Under the pieces are notes generated by a model that searched no databases, had not been told where the DNA came from, and worked only from the letters and a program-made list of their open reading frames with translations. From contig CALKWL010000101.1 of the NCBI GenBank assembly GCA_938004235.1, forward strand, positions 1-8,935: a DNA stretch of 8,935 nucleotides, read 5' to 3'. This stretch comes from an uncultured Gammaproteobacteria bacterium. GTDB lineage: Bacteria; Pseudomonadota; Gammaproteobacteria; Halothiobacillales; Halothiobacillaceae. Below are positions 6,289-8,935 of the stretch, piece after piece. A program made the translations under genes and the position numbers. Within the stretch, counting starts at the first letter, position 1, and every line of letters begins with the position of its first letter.

Positions 6289-6357
6289 AGCGAAAAAATA
6301 GGCGAAATATGAACCGATCAGCGGCTTTTGCAGCCAGTTCGCCTCAAGTCCGCTAGG
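6267..6357. repeat. Nested inverted-repeat element overlapping methyltransferase stop
   Basis: CCTAGCGGACGTGAG (6267-6281) and CTCAAGTCCGCTAGG (6343-6357) are inverted repeats matching at 14 of 15 positions, 61 bases apart. Inside lie AGGCGAA/TTCGCCT (6300-6306 with 6338-6344), GAAC/GTTC (6311-6314 with 6337-6340) and a small hairpin GGCT/AGCC (6323-6326 with 6332-6335). The left arm encodes the last residues of the methyltransferase (D-L-A-D-V) with the stop just after. A further GCTAG/CTAGC pair (6352-6356 with 6364-6368) follows. The 91-bp palindromic design is REP/MITE-like; it shows no convincing sequence match to the units at 642-787 or 4557-4680. Confidence 0.5.
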
Positions 6358-6397
6358 CTGCTGCTAGCCCCCTGACGCTTTCGATTGAGTCATTCTC

Positions 6398-7243
6398 ATG
6401 TCAACCTACGTTATCGGTGATCTGCAAGGCTGCCTCGACCCGCTCAAACGCCTGCTCGATCAAGTTCACTTCGACCCCGTCGCCGACAGAGTCTGGTTCG
6501 TCGGCGATGTAGTCAATCGCGGACCGCAATCGCTGGAAACCTTGCGCTTTGTTCGCGAACTTGCCCCGGTCTCAGTCACCGTGCTGGGCAATCATGACCT
6601 GCACCTGCTCGCCGTCGCCTACACCGGAAGGAAAAGCAAAGGCAAAGATACACTTGAAGAAATTCTGCGCGCCGAAGACTGTGATGAACTGCTCGACTGG
6701 CTGAGAAAGCGCCCCTTGGTGCATTACGCGCCGGAACATGCCGCCCTGCTTGTACATGCCGGAATCCCACCGCAATGGAGTATCCGCGACAGCCTGGCGC
6801 ACGCCCGCGAGGTCGAACAGGTTCTCGGCTCAGACAGCGTCAAGGAACTGTTGAGCATCATGTACAACGATCAGCCTGACCGCTGGCGCGAAAACATGTC
6901 CGAAACCGAACGACTGATTTACAGCATCAATGCCTTCACCCGGATGCGCTACCTGACGCACGATGGTCGCCTTGAATTCAAGAGTAAATGCGCCCCAGAG
7001 CGTGCGCCGCCCGACTTGACTCCTTGGTTCAATATTCCGCGGACGCCCCTTGGAGCGCGTATTTTTTTCGGACACTGGTCAACCTTGGGCGTCATTCATC
7101 TGCCGCAACACGCTGTTGAAGCTTACGCAATGGACTCCGGCTGTCTTTGGGGCGGTCGCCTGAGCGCCATACGCGCCGACCTGCCCGAATTGCCTATGTA
7201 CTCTGAACCATGCGCTGAGTCATCAAAGCCCAGCCAAAATTAA
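6398..7243 (+). CDS. apaH: Symmetrical bis(5'-nucleosyl)-tetraphosphatase ApaH
   Basis: ApaH is a metallophosphatase that splits Ap4A into two ADP and can remove Np4 caps from RNA, countering stress-induced dinucleoside polyphosphates. The 281-residue product is the usual length and contains the family motifs in order: YVIGDLQGC (4-12, D8), WFVGDVVNRGPQSLETLR (33-50, D37), VLGNHDLHLLAVA (62-74, N65-H66-D67), LLVHAGIPPQW (117-127, H120), NAFTRMRYL (178-186), FGHWSTLG (224-231, H226), and AMDSGCLWGG (244-253). GDLQG in place of GDxHG is normal in many ApaH proteins, for example in pseudomonads. The Shine-Dalgarno is weak (GAG at 6385-6387). It is the last gene of the plus-strand cluster and converges on rplQ. 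Confidence 0.96.
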   Translation: MSTYVIGDLQGCLDPLKRLLDQVHFDPVADRVWFVGDVVNRGPQSLETLRFVRELAPVSVTVLGNHDLHLLAVAYTGRKSKGKDTLEEILRAEDCDELLDWLRKRPLVHYAPEHAALLVHAGIPPQWSIRDSLAHAREVEQVLGSDSVKELLSIMYNDQPDRWRENMSETERLIYSINAFTRMRYLTHDGRLEFKSKCAPERAPPDLTPWFNIPRTPLGARIFFGHWSTLGVIHLPQHAVEAYAMDSGCLWGGRLSAIRADLPELPMYSEPCAESSKPSQN

Positions 7244-7246
7244 GGC

Positions 7247-7274
7247 ACAAAAAAAACCGGGAAAAACCCCGGTT
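7247..7274 (-). terminator. Intrinsic terminator of the rpsD-rpoA-rplQ operon
   Basis: Read on the minus strand: stem AACCGGG (7274-7268), loop GTTTTT (7267-7262), stem CCCGGTT (7261-7255), running into a T8 tract (7256-7249). The stem is a perfect 7 bp, GC-rich, and followed by U's, which fits a Rho-independent terminator 45 bases past the rplQ stop. On the plus strand no T-tract follows the hairpin, so it would stop apaH transcription poorly. Confidence 0.9.
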
Positions 7275-7318
7275 GTGTGTCAATCACTCAAGCCCATTGT
7301 TCAAACCAAGTCTGCGAA

Positions 7319-7696
7319 TTACTCCGCAACAACAGCTTCAGGGCGATCCACCAGCTCGACATAGGCCATAGGCGCATTGTCACCGGGGCGGAAGCCACAG
7401 CGCAGAATACGAATGTAACCGCCTGGGCGGGTTTTAAAACGTGGCCCGAGGTCAGTGAACAGCTTGGCGACAATTGCATCATCGCGAGTTTTGGCAAACG
7501 CCTGACGACGATGGGCAACGCTGTCTTCCTTGCCGAGGGTAATCAGCGGCTCGGCAAGACGACGCAGCTCCTTGGCCTTGGGCACAGTGGTGCGAATAAT
7601 TTCATGCAAAAAAAGTGAGTTGGTCAGATTCCGCAGCATAAGCTTGCGGTGTGAGCTGTTACGACTCAGCTGACGACCGATATTACGATGACGCAT
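7319..7696 (-). CDS. rplQ: 50S ribosomal protein L17
   Basis: L17 is a large-subunit protein near the exit-tunnel side of the ribosome. The 125-residue product aligns with E. coli L17 (127 aa) nearly throughout: MRHRNIGRQLSRNSSHRKLM at the start, HEIIRTTVPKAKELRRLAEP (31-50), GKEDSVAHRRQAFAKTRDD (55-73), AKLFTDLGPRF (77-87), GGYIRILRCGFRPGDNAPMA (92-111) and YVELVDR near the end. A good Shine-Dalgarno, AAGGAAC, precedes the ATG on the minus strand (about 7705-7711). It is the last gene of the alpha operon, 44 bases after rpoA, and is followed by the intrinsic terminator. Confidence 0.98.
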   Translation of the reverse strand: MRHRNIGRQLSRNSSHRKLMLRNLTNSLFLHEIIRTTVPKAKELRRLAEPLITLGKEDSVAHRRQAFAKTRDDAIVAKLFTDLGPRFKTRPGGYIRILRCGFRPGDNAPMAYVELVDRPEAVVAE

Positions 7697-7740
7697 AGTA
7701 ACGTTCCTTAAACTTGCCTGCGTAGATCAGGGCATCCCGA

Positions 7741-8742
7741 TCAGGCAGACTTGTCTGACAAATTTTGAAGTTCGACGGGCGGCCAGCTGTCGAGGGTAAC
7801 ACCCAGGGACAAACCATGTTTGGCCAAGACATCCTTGATTTCGGTCAAGGACTTCTTGCCAAGGTTTGGCGTCTTGAGCAATTCCATCTCAGTGCGCTGA
7901 ACCAAATCACCAATGAAATAGATATTTTCCGCCTTCAGGCAATTGGCCGAGCGCACCGTCAGCTCAAGGTCATCCACGGGACGCAAAAGAACTGGCGCAA
8001 CGCCACTTTCACGCACAACCGGACGGTCAATGGATTCTGTGTTCAAATCAACGAACACCGCCAATTGGTCGCGCAGAATGGCTGCCGCCTTGCGAATCGC
8101 GTTTTCAGGGGAAATGGAACCGTCGGTTTCAATATCCAGAACCAGCGAGTCAAGGTCGGTACGCTGCTCGACGCGCGCACGCTCAACGGCATAAGCCACC
8201 TTGCTGACCGGAGAAAAAGAGGCATCCAGGCGCAAACGACCGACGGCCGACGTTTCCTCAAGACCTTCACGACGTGTCGAGGCCGGCACATAGCCCCGGC
8301 CAATCTCGACTTTCAGGCTCATGTTCAACTCGCCTTCCTTGTTCAGGTGCGCGATGACATGCTCCGGATTGAGAACCTCAACCGATGGATCACCTGTCAA
8401 GTCAGCCGCAGTAACCACGCACGGCCCTTTCTTGCGAAGGTTGAGCGTGGACGAGGCGCGACCATGCAGCGCGAGGGACAAGCCCTTGAGGTTCAGCAGG
8501 ATTTCAATGACATCCTCCTGCACGCCTTCAATGGCCGTGTACTCATGCACCACGCCCTCGATTTCGGCCTCAACAACCGCTGCTCCAGGAATGGATGACA
8601 ACAGAATCCGACGCAGCGCATTCCCCAAGGTGTGGCCAAATCCACGCTCAAGCGGTTCAAGTACAACACGCGCTTGGCGGGTGCTGTGCGAACGAACCTG
8701 TATTGAACGGGGGCTCAACAGCTCACTGATATTGTCCTGCAT
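7741..8742 (-). CDS. rpoA: DNA-directed RNA polymerase subunit alpha
   Basis: The alpha subunit dimerises to nucleate RNA polymerase assembly, and its C-terminal domain contacts UP-element DNA and activators. The protein has 333 residues (329 in E. coli). The N-terminal domain (about 1-235) contains LEPLERGFGHTLGNALRRILLSSIPG (28-53), including the R44-R45 assembly region, EGVQEDVIEILLNLKG (72-87), RGYVPASTR (149-157) and YAVERARVEQRTDLDSLVLDIETDG (184-208). After a linker, the C-terminal domain (about 250-321) has VRSANCLKAENI with R264, N267, C268 and K270 matching E. coli DNA-contact residues R265, N268, C269 and K271, then LLKTPNLGKKSLTEIKDVL (288-306). Nothing is missing. It lies 18 bases after the rpsD stop in the conserved rpsD-rpoA-rplQ order. 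Confidence 0.99.
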   Translation of the reverse strand: MQDNISELLSPRSIQVRSHSTRQARVVLEPLERGFGHTLGNALRRILLSSIPGAAVVEAEIEGVVHEYTAIEGVQEDVIEILLNLKGLSLALHGRASSTLNLRKKGPCVVTAADLTGDPSVEVLNPEHVIAHLNKEGELNMSLKVEIGRGYVPASTRREGLEETSAVGRLRLDASFSPVSKVAYAVERARVEQRTDLDSLVLDIETDGSISPENAIRKAAAILRDQLAVFVDLNTESIDRPVVRESGVAPVLLRPVDDLELTVRSANCLKAENIYFIGDLVQRTEMELLKTPNLGKKSLTEIKDVLAKHGLSLGVTLDSWPPVELQNLSDKSA

Positions 8743-8760
8743 CTAAAGAGAACCCCAGAA

Positions 8761-8880
8761 TTACTTCGAGTAAAGTTCAACAACGAGTGACTCGTTGATG
8801 TCCGCTGGCAAGTCAGCACGATCAGGCAGACGTTTGAAAACGCCTTCAAACTTGGACGCTTCAACAGCAATCCAGCTGAT
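8761..8880 (-). CDS. rpsD: 30S ribosomal protein S4, C-terminal 39 codons
   Basis: Translated on the minus strand, these bases give a 39-residue segment beginning ISWIAVEASKFEG and ending DINESLVVELYSK followed by TAA (8763-8761). This matches the extreme C-terminus of S4 (E. coli ends ADINEHLIVELYSK). S4 is a primary 16S rRNA-binding protein that nucleates 30S assembly and, in E. coli, represses translation of the alpha operon. The gene is cut at 8880 because the sequence turns into Illumina adapter there, so the truncation is technical. The order rpsD-rpoA-rplQ is the standard alpha-operon arrangement. Confidence 0.97.
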   Translation of the reverse strand: MSWIAVEASKFEGVFKRLPDRADLPADINESLVVELYSK

Positions 8881-8935
8881 AGATCGGAAGAGCGTCGTGT
8901 AGGGAAAGAGTGTAGATCTCGGGGATCGCCGGAGC
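8881..8935. other. Illumina adapter sequence (library artefact)
   Basis: The final 55 bases begin AGATCGGAAGAGCGTCGTGT and continue as the reverse complement of the Illumina TruSeq universal adapter. The first 42 bases (8881-8922) agree exactly with the adapter as I know it, and the remaining 13 match partially, as expected for low-quality read ends. It is not genomic and should be trimmed. Confidence 0.97.

Noticed and set aside
6419..6433. Apparent loss of the metal-ligand histidine in the ApaH GDxHG motif (GDLQG)
   Set aside because: GDLQG is the normal form in many ApaH proteins, so it is not evidence of inactivation.
7280..7292. 13-base match TCAATCACTCAAG shared with 5539-5551
   Set aside because: It is short, lacks the partner arm of the hairpin at the second site, and could be chance.
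7277..7618. Plus-strand open frame opposite rplQ
   Set aside because: Antisense shadow; the minus-strand product is a full-length L17.
7765..8598. Long plus-strand open frame opposite rpoA (277 codons)
   Set aside because: It is a shadow of rpoA, whose minus-strand product matches RNA polymerase alpha over its full length.

Overview
The window looks like one end of a draft or metagenomic contig from a GC-rich gammaproteobacterium. The gene order lptD-surA-pdxA-rsmA(ksgA)-...-apaG-...-apaH is the classical gammaproteobacterial outer-membrane-biogenesis/ribosome-maturation cluster, and the RpoA, RplQ and RpsD sequences are close to the Escherichia coli versions. Genus cannot be decided from what is visible. 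The last 55 bases are Illumina adapter, not genome.

Plus-strand cluster (1-7243): the 3' end of lptD (LPS-transport barrel) runs in from the left edge. A 255-base gap rich in inverted repeats follows. Then come surA (periplasmic chaperone), pdxA (vitamin B6 synthesis) and rsmA (16S rRNA dimethyltransferase), each overlapping the next by ATGA. A 6-phosphogluconolactonase gene (pgl) sits 17 bases after rsmA, then apaG, a PmtA/UbiE-like SAM methyltransferase, and apaH (Ap4A hydrolase). Compared with the E. coli order, pgl and the methyltransferase are additions placed on either side of apaG.

Minus-strand cluster (7247-8880): the distal part of the ribosomal alpha operon, rpsD (only its last 39 codons) - rpoA - rplQ, is transcribed towards apaH and ends at a clear intrinsic terminator between the converging genes.

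The housekeeping genes are ordinary; the small palindromic DNA between and inside them is not. There are four such places: (1) a 146-bp MITE-like unit at 642-787 with about 21-bp imperfect terminal inverted repeats, its left end containing the lptD stop codon, followed by a second hairpin cluster up to surA; (2) a hairpin-rich block at about 4557-4680 lying in frame inside pgl and adding about 47 residues; (3) a block at 5480-5637 between apaG and the methyltransferase with three perfect hairpins and a terminal A-tract/T-tract hairpin homologous to the one inside pgl; (4) a 91-bp nested inverted repeat at 6267-6357 that contains the methyltransferase stop codon. Blocks 2 and 3 share a 33-bp module whose stem differs by compensatory changes, and both copies can be read through as a similar peptide. 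This suggests a dispersed palindromic element family that can be tolerated inside coding sequence, comparable in principle to the palindromic elements found inside Rickettsia genes. No defence system, CRISPR array, tRNA, rRNA or transposase gene is visible.
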